Assembly: GCA_040394255.1 (NCBI GenBank)
Contig: JBEBSP010000120.1
Span: 1 to 8,342, forward strand
Source: Agaricicola taiwanensis_A
GTDB lineage: Bacteria; Pseudomonadota; Alphaproteobacteria; Rhizobiales; Methylopilaceae
DNA length: 8,342 nucleotides
Direction: 5' to 3'
Of this stretch, positions 1 through 5,873 are shown in pieces. The number at the start of each line of letters is the position of its first letter. Within the stretch, counting starts at the first letter, position 1. A model generated the notes under the pieces. The model was not told the DNA's origin and searched no databases. It saw only the letters and a list, made by a program, of their open reading frames with translations. The position numbers were made by a program, and so were the translations under genes.

Positions 1-335
1 TCCTTTCAGTCGCCATCGGGATCCTGGCGGGGTCGGGTATCTGGCTGCTGCTGCGACCGCGCACCTTCCAGGTCATCATCGGGCTGTCGCTGCTGTCCTA
101 TGCCGTCAATCTCTTCATTTTCGGAATGGGCCGGCTGCGCGTCGGCGTTCCGCCCGTGCTCGACCCGGCAGCCGGGGGTGACATCTCGGCCTATGCGGAC
201 CCGCTGCCCCAGGCGCTTGTGCTGACGGCGATCGTGATCAGTTTCGCCATGACGGCGCTGTTCCTCGTGCTGCTGCTGGTCGCGCGCGGCCTGACCGGAA
301 GCGACCATGTCGACGGGCGGGAGGGGGGCTCGTGA
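1..335 (+). CDS. mrpC: Mrp-type Na+(K+)/H+ antiporter subunit C (5' end missing)
   Basis: Small NuoK-like membrane subunit of the Mrp (also called Mnh or Pha) monovalent cation/H+ antiporter, which acts in the inner membrane. The reading frame is open from base 3, giving 110 residues to the TGA at 333-335. MrpC proteins are about 115-125 residues, so only a handful of N-terminal residues lie outside the window. Three membrane segments are visible: one at the start (AIGILAGSGIWLLL), one at GLSLLSYAVNLFIFGMG, and one after the conserved DPLPQALVLTAIVI stretch. The loop between the second and third is Pro/Gly-rich. The C-terminal tail is short and polar, as in rhizobial PhaC. The last four bases overlap the mrpD start codon (GTGA). 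Family assignment is very secure; whether the complex moves K+ or Na+ cannot be read from this subunit. Confidence 0.95.
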   Translation, partial: LSVAIGILAGSGIWLLLRPRTFQVIIGLSLLSYAVNLFIFGMGRLRVGVPPVLDPAAGGDISAYADPLPQALVLTAIVISFAMTALFLVLLLVARGLTGSDHVDGREGGS

Positions 336-1969
336 ACTGGGCGGACCATCTCGTCATCGCGCCGATCGTGCTGCCGCTCGTCACCGGGGCGCTCATGCTT
401 CTGTTTGACGGCCGCAATCGGAACATCGCCGGGGCTCTCAATCTTATTTCGACATTCACCCTGCTCGCCATAGCCATCGGTTTGGTCGCCGCGAGCGCGG
501 GAGTGGAACCGACCGCCGAGACCAGTATCTATCGGTTGGGCGACTGGCCGGTTGAGTTCGGCATCGTGCTGGTTGCCGACAGGCTGTCGAGCCTGATGCT
601 GTTGCTGACCGCAATCCTCGGCTGCGCGGCGCTCGTCTTCTCGCTGGCGCGCTGGCACGGCATGGGCAGCTATTTCCATCCACTGTTCCAGTTCCTGCTG
701 ATGGGGTTGAACGGCGCCTTCCTGACAGGCGATCTTTTCAACCTCTTCGTCTTCTTCGAGGTGCTGCTCGCCGCGTCCTACGGACTGGCCCTGCATGGGT
801 CCGGGCATGCGCGTGTGAGAGCGGGGGTGCATTACGTCGCCATCAATCTGGCTGCCTCATTCGTCTTTCTGATTGGCGTCAGCCTGATCTACGGAAGCGC
901 CGGCACGCTCAACATGGCCGGTCTTGCGTCCCGGATTCCCGGCCTGGCCGTTCACGAGCGGATGCTGTTTGAAATCGGGGTCGGCATTCTTGGAGTTGCC
1001 TTCCTGGTGAAAGCGGCGATGTGGCCGCTCGGGTTCTGGTTGCCGGGCACCTACAGCGCCGCGAGTGCGCCGGTGGCGGCGCTGTTCTCCATCATGACCA
1101 AGGTCGGGATCTACGCTATCCTGAGGATCGGGTCCCTCCTGACCGGGCCGGAGACCGGAAACCTGGTCCTGTTCGGCGAGAACTGGCTGCTTGCCGGAGG
1201 CGTCGCAACGGTTCTCTCCGCCATGGTGGGCATGCTTGCATCGCAGGATCTGGCCAAGCTCTCCGGCTTTTGCGTGCTGGTGTCATCGGGCACCCTGCTT
1301 GCGGTCATTGGTGCGAATGATGCCGGCGTCATCGGTGCGGCGCTCTATTATCTGGTGAGTTCCACGCTGGCCATCAGCGCGTTCTTTCTCCTGATCGAGC
1401 TTGTCGAGCGCGGAAGAACGCCAGCCGATGACATCCTGGCGGTTACGCTGGAAGCCTACGGCGTCGAGGATGAGGAAGAGCCGGGTGAGGAAGGCGAAGC
1501 TGGCGTTGCGGTGCCTGCGATCCTGGCGGTGCTGGGCGTCGCCTTCATCGCTTGCGCACTGCTTTTGTCCGGTATTCCGCCCCTTTCCGGTTTTGTCGCC
1601 AAGTTCGCGATCCTGTCCGTCGCGCTCGATCAAACCAGAACGCCAGCCGGTTCGGGCGTGTCCCTGAACGCCTGGATACTGATTGCCCTCCTGCTGCTTT
1701 CGGGGTTCGCCACGCTCATCGCCATGATACGAGCGGGCATGCGCTCCTTCTGGTCATCGATCGAGCGCGAGGTGCCGCGCGTCCGCCTGATCGAACTGGC
1801 GCCGGTCGCCGTTCTGCTGTTCCTCTGCATGGCGATCACGCTGCAGGCGGGCCCAGTCATGAACTTCACGCAGGCAATCGCCGAAAGCCTTGGCGCACCG
1901 GCCGCACATAGCCCGGCTATCGTTGCACCGGAGGCCTCTTCCTCCGGCCACGGCGGAGGCGGGACATGA
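332..1969 (+). CDS. mrpD: Mrp-type Na+(K+)/H+ antiporter subunit D
   Basis: Large ion-translocating subunit of the Mrp complex, homologous to the NuoL/M/N antiporter-like subunits of complex I (Proton_antipo_M domain). It has 545 residues, the size seen for rhizobial PhaD. Hallmarks are visible: the TM5 glutamate in LFVFFEVLLAASYG (E143), the TM7 lysine in FLVKAAMWPLGFWLP (K227), the following lysine in IMTKVGIYAILR (K257), and the SGIPPLSGFVAKFAIL motif (413-428). Between two late helices lies an acidic loop (about 379-389, EDEEEPGEEGE). The C-terminal tail is Ala/Ser/Gly-rich. The start is a GTG that overlaps the mrpC stop by four bases, with GGAGG at 320-324, seven bases upstream. The end overlaps mrpE (ATGA). 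All key charged residues for proton transfer are present, so I expect a functional protein. The distal coding sequence also holds the alternative hairpins described separately. Confidence 0.97.
   Translation: MNWADHLVIAPIVLPLVTGALMLLFDGRNRNIAGALNLISTFTLLAIAIGLVAASAGVEPTAETSIYRLGDWPVEFGIVLVADRLSSLMLLLTAILGCAALVFSLARWHGMGSYFHPLFQFLLMGLNGAFLTGDLFNLFVFFEVLLAASYGLALHGSGHARVRAGVHYVAINLAASFVFLIGVSLIYGSAGTLNMAGLASRIPGLAVHERMLFEIGVGILGVAFLVKAAMWPLGFWLPGTYSAASAPVAALFSIMTKVGIYAILRIGSLLTGPETGNLVLFGENWLLAGGVATVLSAMVGMLASQDLAKLSGFCVLVSSGTLLAVIGANDAGVIGAALYYLVSSTLAISAFFLLIELVERGRTPADDILAVTLEAYGVEDEEEPGEEGEAGVAVPAILAVLGVAFIACALLLSGIPPLSGFVAKFAILSVALDQTRTPAGSGVSLNAWILIALLLLSGFATLIAMIRAGMRSFWSSIEREVPRVRLIELAPVAVLLFLCMAITLQAGPVMNFTQAIAESLGAPAAHSPAIVAPEASSSGHGGGGT
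1928..1959 (+). promoter_or_regulatory. Mutually exclusive RNA hairpins around the mrpE ribosome-binding site
   Basis: Three complementary elements lie just before mrpE: CCGGAGG (1928-1934), CCTCCGG (1941-1947) and CGGAGG (1954-1959). The last contains the mrpE Shine-Dalgarno GGAGG (1955-1959). The middle element can form a perfect 7-bp stem with the first (6-base loop), leaving the ribosome-binding site free. It can instead form a 6-bp stem with the third (7-base loop), hiding that site. All of this is inside the last codons of mrpD, so ribosomes finishing mrpD would melt the structures. The pairing is seen directly; a role in coupling MrpE translation to MrpD translation is inference. In GC-rich coding DNA such pairing may also arise by chance. 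Confidence 0.4.
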
Positions 1970-2451
1970 CCCGTTGGCTCCCCTCTCCGATCGCATCATT
2001 GGTTCTTCTGGCGCTCTGGCTGCTCCTCAACCAGAGCCTCTCGCCGGGGCATCTGGCGCTTGGCTGCGGCTTTGCGCTGATGGGAGCGCTCATCCTGCGG
2101 CGCGTGGAGACGCCGCCGCTGCGCATCCGCCGACCTTGGGCGATCGTGCGGCTGATCGGGGCGGTCGTGGCCGATGTGGTGCGTTCGAACATCAAGGTGT
2201 CGCGCGTGATCCTGTTCGGCGATTCGGATCGCACCCCCGGTTTTGCCCATATTCCGCTGTGCATGCGTTCGCCTTACGGGCTTGCCTGCCTTGCCTGCAT
2301 CATCACCGCGACGCCGGGAACCTGTTGGGTCAGCCACGATCCCGCCGATGGCATGCTGGTGATCCATGTGCTCGATCTGTCCGACGATGACGACTGGGCG
2401 GAGATCATCAAGAGCCGTTACGAAAGGCTGTTGCTGGAGATTTTCGAATGA
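1966..2451 (+). CDS. mrpE: Mrp-type Na+(K+)/H+ antiporter subunit E
   Basis: Accessory membrane subunit of the Mrp antiporter, needed for assembly and activity of the complex in studied systems. It has 161 residues, typical of MrpE/PhaE. Two or three hydrophobic segments fill the N-terminal half (about 8-25, 29-45 and 58-73). A cytoplasmic region follows with the family motif ITATPGT (113-119), then a hydrophobic/acidic end (LVIHVLDLSDDDDWAEIIKSR). The ATG overlaps the mrpD stop (ATGA), with GGAGG six bases upstream, which fixes the start. The end overlaps mrpF in the same way. Identification rests on the ITATPGT motif, length and position in the C-D-E-F-G order. Confidence 0.95.
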   Translation: MTRWLPSPIASLVLLALWLLLNQSLSPGHLALGCGFALMGALILRRVETPPLRIRRPWAIVRLIGAVVADVVRSNIKVSRVILFGDSDRTPGFAHIPLCMRSPYGLACLACIITATPGTCWVSHDPADGMLVIHVLDLSDDDDWAEIIKSRYERLLLEIFE

Positions 2452-2729
2452 GCGGATCGATCCTCACCTTTTCCCTCGTGATCGGTCAGATCTTTCTCGC
2501 CCTTGCGATGGCGGCGGCGACCGTTCGTATCCTGCGCGGACCACGCGCGCAGGATCGCGTTCTTGCGATGGATGCCCTCTATGTGAACGCGATGCTGCTG
2601 CTCCTGGTTTTCGGGATCGGCTCGGGCACCACGCTGTATTTTGAGGTCGCGCTGGCAATCGGTCTGCTCGGCTTCGTCGCAACGGTCGCATCGGCAAAAT
2701 TCCTGATGCGCGGGGAGGTGATCGAATGA
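2448..2729 (+). CDS. mrpF: Mrp-type Na+(K+)/H+ antiporter subunit F
   Basis: Small three-helix subunit of the Mrp complex (93 residues; usual range about 85-95). Helix one spans about 5-27, followed by the conserved RGPRAQDRVLAMDAL segment (30-44) with D36 and D42. Helix two is at about 45-62 and helix three at about 65-83. The Arg/Asp-containing segment is the family signature and has been linked to ion passage in other Mrp systems. The ATG lies in an ATGA overlap with mrpE, with GGAG (2436-2439) eight bases upstream. The stop overlaps mrpG. Nothing looks broken. Confidence 0.94.
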   Translation: MSGSILTFSLVIGQIFLALAMAAATVRILRGPRAQDRVLAMDALYVNAMLLLLVFGIGSGTTLYFEVALAIGLLGFVATVASAKFLMRGEVIE

Positions 2730-3094
2730 TCTCTCTGCATGATCTTCCCGTATGGGCGGCCTTGCTAACCGCCCTGTTGATTCTGATCGGCTCGAGCCTC
2801 GCGCTGATCGGATCGCTCGGCCTGCTCCGGTTGAAGAGTTTCTATGAGCGTGTGCATGCGCCCACGCTTGGCGCGACTCTCGGCATGGCGAGCATTCTCC
2901 TCGCCTCGATCCTGTATTTTTCGGTCAATGAGACGCGGCCGCTGGTTCATGAGATTCTGATCGGCATTTTCGTCACCGTGACCACGCCGGTCACTCTGCT
3001 TCTGCTCGTGCAGGCGACCTTGTACCGAGATCGACTCGAGGGCCGGGATCCGTTGGCGGCCGAAAGCGTCAACGGTCAGGAAGAAGAACGCTAA
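2726..3094 (+). CDS. mrpG: Mrp-type Na+(K+)/H+ antiporter subunit G
   Basis: Last gene of the Mrp operon, encoding a small three-helix subunit (122 residues). Helices lie at about 8-34, 50-67 and 76-98. The signature LLRLKSFYERVHAPTLGATLG (33-53) links the first two, and the TPVTLLLL motif (87-94) is in the third. The C-terminus is a charged hydrophilic tail of about 25 residues (RDRLEGRDPLAAESVNGQ), which fits PhaG-type proteins and probably faces the cytoplasm. The ATG overlaps mrpF (ATGA), with GGAGG at 2714-2718. The TAA ends the operon: the next gene points the other way, and a weak candidate terminator follows directly. Confidence 0.95.
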   Translation: MISLHDLPVWAALLTALLILIGSSLALIGSLGLLRLKSFYERVHAPTLGATLGMASILLASILYFSVNETRPLVHEILIGIFVTVTTPVTLLLLVQATLYRDRLEGRDPLAAESVNGQEEER

Positions 3095-3096
3095 GG

Positions 3097-3130
3097 GCAG
3101 AGTGCCGGCGGGCATGGTTCGCGGCACTGC
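3097..3130 (+). terminator. Candidate terminator hairpin after mrpG
   Basis: AGTGCCG (3101-3107) pairs perfectly with CGGCACT (3122-3128) across a 14-base loop. The outer GCAG...GC bases can add two pairs with a small bulge. It lies three bases past the mrpG stop and before a convergent gene, where a terminator is expected. There is no T-tract after it, so intrinsic termination would be weak. It may instead act as a 3'-end protecting stem. Confidence 0.35.
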
Positions 3131-3280
3131 TATTCGTCAGTTGTAAGATTGGTTTTCCAAAGGGGTCTTCCTTCAAGAAGCCATGTCGCCTGCCCTCCAC
3201 CCAAAGGGCGCGCCAATCACGAATGCTTCCCGTCACTCCGCGAACACGGGTCGGCCCGAGGCCTGCCGTCCGCCATGCCC

Positions 3281-3730
3281 TCAGATGTGGTACATCGGCT
3301 CAAGCGCATCGACATCGGACAGAGCTATGGTTTCGGCGAGGCTTCTGTTGTCGAGGATGTCGGCGATGGCCCGGCGCACATCCAGCATGGTCAACCGCAC
3401 GGCGCAGCTTGCCTCGTCCCGGCAGTCTTCGCAGCGTCGGTAGGCGGTACGGCTGGCGCAGGGCAATGGTGCAAGCGGACCGTCAAGGATGCGGATGACA
3501 TGCCCGATCATGATCTCCGCCGGGGGCAGCGCCAACGCATAGCCGCCACCCTTGCCCTTCTTGCTGCGCACGAAGCCCGCCTGGCGCAATTCGCCCAGGA
3601 TGACTTCCAGGAACGGTTTCGGAATGTCATTGGCTGATGCGATATCGCTGAGAGGCATCGTTTGCCCGGCCTCCGCCTGACCGAGTTCGACAAGGGCCTT
3701 CAGCCCGTATTTGCCTTTTTTGGTGAGCAT
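3281..3730 (-). CDS. Rrf2-family transcriptional regulator with a cysteine cluster
   Basis: DNA-binding regulator of the Rrf2 family (relatives include IscR, RirA and NsrR), 149 residues. The winged helix-turn-helix covers about 1-80: the conserved opening LTKKGKYGLKAL, the helix-turn-helix at LSDIASANDIPKPFLEVILGELRQAGFV, and the wing motif GKGGGYAL (59-66). A cysteine cluster follows: C91, C100, C103 and C109 (C-x8-C-x2-C-x5-C), in the region where IscR-type proteins bind an Fe-S cluster. An iron, redox or nitric-oxide signal is therefore plausible but unproven. I chose the ATG at 3728-3730 because family members begin exactly here; the frame stays open upstream, but that extra sequence does not look like protein. 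No good Shine-Dalgarno is visible before this ATG. It is divergent from the Kef-like exchanger gene, an obvious candidate target, and convergent with mrpG. Confidence 0.9.
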   Translation of the reverse strand: MLTKKGKYGLKALVELGQAEAGQTMPLSDIASANDIPKPFLEVILGELRQAGFVRSKKGKGGGYALALPPAEIMIGHVIRILDGPLAPLPCASRTAYRRCEDCRDEASCAVRLTMLDVRRAIADILDNRSLAETIALSDVDALEPMYHI

Positions 3731-3760
3731 TTTCGATGCGACAGGTGACGGTGCCGCACA

Positions 3761-3768
3761 TGTATACA
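3761..3768. promoter_or_regulatory. TGTATACA palindrome, candidate Rrf2 operator/-10 overlap
   Basis: A perfect 8-base palindrome, TGTATACA, lies about 30 bases upstream of the regulator's ATG. On the minus strand its TATACA would serve as a -10 element, placing transcription start about 25 bases before the ATG. A repressor bound here would block its own promoter, a common arrangement for Rrf2 proteins. The symmetry does not extend cleanly beyond eight bases, so this is a suggestion only. Confidence 0.3.
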
Positions 3769-3971
3769 CATCGATCGGATAATTCCATTGATGTTCGGGC
3801 GCGCCATGGGGCCTTGCTGTCGCAGAGTGCTCGCGATTCTGGAAAAATGCCCATGCATGGCGGGAACAGTTCCGGCTTGACGGACCTCTGCCCGTTCCAC
3901 GCAAGACCTGATGACCGAATTTTGAAGACGGTCTGACTGCGGCGTGTTGCATGCCGGAGTCAACATCCTTC

Positions 3972-3985
3972 ATATTGGCGAATAT
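3972..3985. promoter_or_regulatory. Inverted repeat ATATT-N4-AATAT upstream of the Kef-like gene
   Basis: ATATTGGCGAATAT has perfect 5-base arms around GGCG and ends 63 bases before the chosen ATG of the Kef-like gene. It overlaps the weak -10 candidate CATATT. It is AT-rich in a GC-rich genome, which makes it stand out as a possible protein-binding site. No known regulator's consensus is matched with confidence. Confidence 0.3.
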
Positions 3986-4031
3986 CAGAGAAAATTAGCC
4001 CTTTTGGATCAATTTGCTTCCTCCCTGCCTG

Positions 4032-4037
4032 AAGGAG
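4032..4037 (+). promoter_or_regulatory. Ribosome-binding site that fixes the Kef-like gene start
   Basis: AAGGAG lies 11 bases before the ATG at 4049. It supports this ATG over an in-frame GTG at 3944, which would add 35 residues without family resemblance. Confidence 0.7.
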
Positions 4038-4048
4038 ACGCCGGACAT

Positions 4049-5830
4049 ATGCCGCATGACACCCCTTTGATCGCTACCATCGTCGCGGGTCTCGTGCTTG
4101 CATTTGTATTCGGAGCCATCGCCAATCGTTTGAAGATACCCCCCTTGGTCGGCTATCTTCTTGCCGGTGTGTTGGTTGGCCCGCACACCCCCGGCTTCGT
4201 CGCCGATCAGAATCTGGCGCCTGAACTCGCTGAAATCGGCGTCATTCTGCTGATGTTCGGCGTGGGGCTGCATTTTTCCTTGAAGGATCTGCTTTCGGTC
4301 AAGGCGATCGCCATTCCCGGCGCGGTAGCGCAGATCGCGGTTGCGACGGTGTTGGGCGCGGGGCTGTCCTGGTTGCTGGGATGGCCCTTCGGAACCGGTG
4401 TGGTGTTCGGTCTTGCCCTGTCGACGGCCAGCACGGTCGTGCTCCTGCGCGCAATGCAGGAGCGTCGCCTGATCGAGACAGAGCGTGGACGCATCGCCGT
4501 TGGTTGGCTCATTGTCGAAGACATCGCCATGGTGTTGGCGTTGGTGATGATTCCGGCGCTTGCCAGCGTGCTCGGCGGCAACGGCGTCTCCGCGGCCGAG
4601 AGCAGTCCGCTCGCCGGCTGGTTCGGCTCCGGCGTGACGGGCGTGCTGCTCCTGACACTGGCGAAGGTCGTCGCCTTCGTCGCCCTGATGCTGGTCGTCG
4701 GACGCAGGGTCATCCCCTGGATACTGCATGTCATTGCTCATACCGGGTCACGCGAGCTATTCCGTCTCGCGGTGCTGGCGGTGGCCCTCGGCGTCGCTTT
4801 CGGCGCTTCCAAGCTGTTTGGCGTCAGTCTTGCGCTGGGGGCCTTTTTCGCCGGTATGATTATGAGCGAGTCCGAACTCAGCCACCGCGCGGCCGAGGAA
4901 TCCCTGCCTCTGCGCGATGCTTTCGCGGTGCTGTTCTTCGTCTCCGTCGGGATGCTGTTCGATCCGACCAGCTTGATCGAGGAAGCCTGGCCCGTTCTCG
5001 CCACGCTGTTCATCATCGTGATCGGGAAATCGGTCGCCGCTTTCCTGATCGTGCTGGCCTTCCGCTATCCGATATCAACGGCATTGACGATTTCCGCCAG
5101 TCTCGCTCAGATCGGTGAGTTCTCCTTCATTCTGGCCGAGCTCGGTGTCGGCCTCGACATCCTGCCGGAGCGTGCGCGCGACCTCATTCTGGCGGGTGCT
5201 ATCCTGTCGATCCTGCTCAATCCCCTTGTCTTCGCGGGCATCAACTGGCTGAAGCCATACTTGGAGAAATACATTGGAGCGGGCGCTGCCCCGGCCGAGG
5301 CGGAGGCCGAGATTGTGTCGGCGCAGCTTGCTGAGCCCGCCGTCAAGGACGACGAGGTTCCGGCGACGACGGAAATGACCGAGCATACCGTTCTCGTGGG
5401 CTCCGGAAGGGTCGGGGGGCTTGTGGCGCGCGCCCTGAAGGACGCTGGGATTGCATTCCTCGTCATCGAGGACGCGGACAAGACCATCGCGCGGCTGCGC
5501 GAGGAAGAGATCGAGGTCATCGTCGGAAACGCCGCACGCGCGGATATCCTGGCCGCCGCCAACATCACTGGCGCCTATCGCCTCATCATCGCGATCCCCA
5601 ATACCTTCGAGGCGGGGCAGATCGTGGTGAAGGCGAAGGCCGCCAATCCCGGGGTCACGGTCATCGCGCGCGCCCATTCCGACGCCGAGGTGCAGCATCT
5701 GATCGATCTGGGCGCGGACAGGGTCATCATGGGCGAACGCGAGATCGCGCGCGGCATCGTCGAGCATACGCTCGATGACTATGGCGCCATGCCGGCGCCC
5801 GAGGACCAGCCATCACCGGCGGCCGCATGA
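4049..5830 (+). CDS. ybaL: YbaL/Kef-type CPA2 cation/H+ antiporter with RCK (TrkA-N) domain
   Basis: Inner-membrane monovalent cation (probably K+) : H+ exchanger of the CPA2 family, 593 residues; E. coli YbaL is slightly shorter. The N-terminus MPHDTPLIATIVAGLVLAF is typical of the YbaL/RosB branch. The exchanger domain (about 1-410) shows the early PLVGYLLAGVLVGP motif (32-45), the acidic pair E157-D158 in LIVEDIAMVLAL where ion-binding acids sit in this family, LGAFFAGMIMSESELSHRA (263-281) and LFFVSVGMLFDP (295-306). A charged linker (about 411-443) leads to a Rossmann-type RCK_N domain (about 445-565) with GSGRVG (451-456) for dinucleotide binding and an acid after the second strand (E474). 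Unlike KefB/KefC, there is no reason from the sequence to assume glutathione gating. The start is set by AAGGAG and the family N-terminus. It is divergent from the Rrf2 regulator and 43 bases upstream of the next gene, so an operon of two is likely. Confidence 0.9.
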   Translation: MPHDTPLIATIVAGLVLAFVFGAIANRLKIPPLVGYLLAGVLVGPHTPGFVADQNLAPELAEIGVILLMFGVGLHFSLKDLLSVKAIAIPGAVAQIAVATVLGAGLSWLLGWPFGTGVVFGLALSTASTVVLLRAMQERRLIETERGRIAVGWLIVEDIAMVLALVMIPALASVLGGNGVSAAESSPLAGWFGSGVTGVLLLTLAKVVAFVALMLVVGRRVIPWILHVIAHTGSRELFRLAVLAVALGVAFGASKLFGVSLALGAFFAGMIMSESELSHRAAEESLPLRDAFAVLFFVSVGMLFDPTSLIEEAWPVLATLFIIVIGKSVAAFLIVLAFRYPISTALTISASLAQIGEFSFILAELGVGLDILPERARDLILAGAILSILLNPLVFAGINWLKPYLEKYIGAGAAPAEAEAEIVSAQLAEPAVKDDEVPATTEMTEHTVLVGSGRVGGLVARALKDAGIAFLVIEDADKTIARLREEEIEVIVGNAARADILAAANITGAYRLIIAIPNTFEAGQIVVKAKAANPGVTVIARAHSDAEVQHLIDLGADRVIMGEREIARGIVEHTLDDYGAMPAPEDQPSPAAA

Positions 5831-5873
5831 CCGGGCGCGTGCGTATGATAGTGGAACGACAGGATCGCGTGTC

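Larger units (their letters stand above)
3731..4048. promoter_or_regulatory. Divergent control region between the Rrf2 regulator and the Kef-like gene
   Basis: A 318-base non-coding stretch between two divergent genes, visibly more AT-rich in places than its flanks, which must hold both promoters. I see no convincing gene in it. It contains four short palindromes, at 3761-3768, 3851-3860, 3863-3873 and 3972-3985. A poor -35/-10 pair for the + strand gene can be drawn as TTGCAT (3947-3952) and CATATT (3971-3976) with an 18-base spacer. For the - strand gene, TATACA (complement of 3761-3766) is a possible -10 without a clear -35. Promoter calls are tentative, since alphaproteobacterial promoters often diverge from the E. 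coli consensus. Confidence 0.6.

Noticed and set aside
3149..3209. Small stems TTGG-TTTT-CCAA (3149-3160) and GCCCT/AGGGC (3192-3196 with 3205-3209) as terminators
   Set aside because: Only 4-5 bp, with no T-tract following on either strand; too weak to call.
3149..3637. Plus-strand open frame from the intergenic gap into the Rrf2 gene
   Set aside because: Most of it is antisense to the regulator, there is no ribosome-binding site and no recognisable protein.
3731..3973. 81-residue N-terminal extension of the Rrf2 regulator
   Set aside because: Family members start at MLTKKGKYGL; the upstream frame covers the divergent promoter region and has no domain-like sequence.
3944..4048. 35-residue N-terminal extension of the Kef-like protein from a GTG at 3944
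   Set aside because: The extension is not hydrophobic, does not resemble the family and has no good ribosome-binding site, while the ATG at 4049 has AAGGAG and the typical YbaL N-terminus.
3995..4741. Long minus-strand open frame inside the Kef-like gene
   Set aside because: Its translation is Gln/His/Asp-rich with no fold or motif; it is an antisense shadow of a well-supported gene.
5783..5799. GGCGCC-N5-GGCGCC hairpin near the end of the Kef-like gene
   Set aside because: It lies within coding sequence, in a GC-rich Ala/Pro tail; a repeated self-complementary hexamer there is expected by chance.
5775..5873. Upstream ATG that would lengthen the flippase-like protein by 33 residues
   Set aside because: It overlaps the end of the exchanger gene out of frame and encodes an Arg/His-rich stretch, as expected for a wrong frame in GC-rich DNA.
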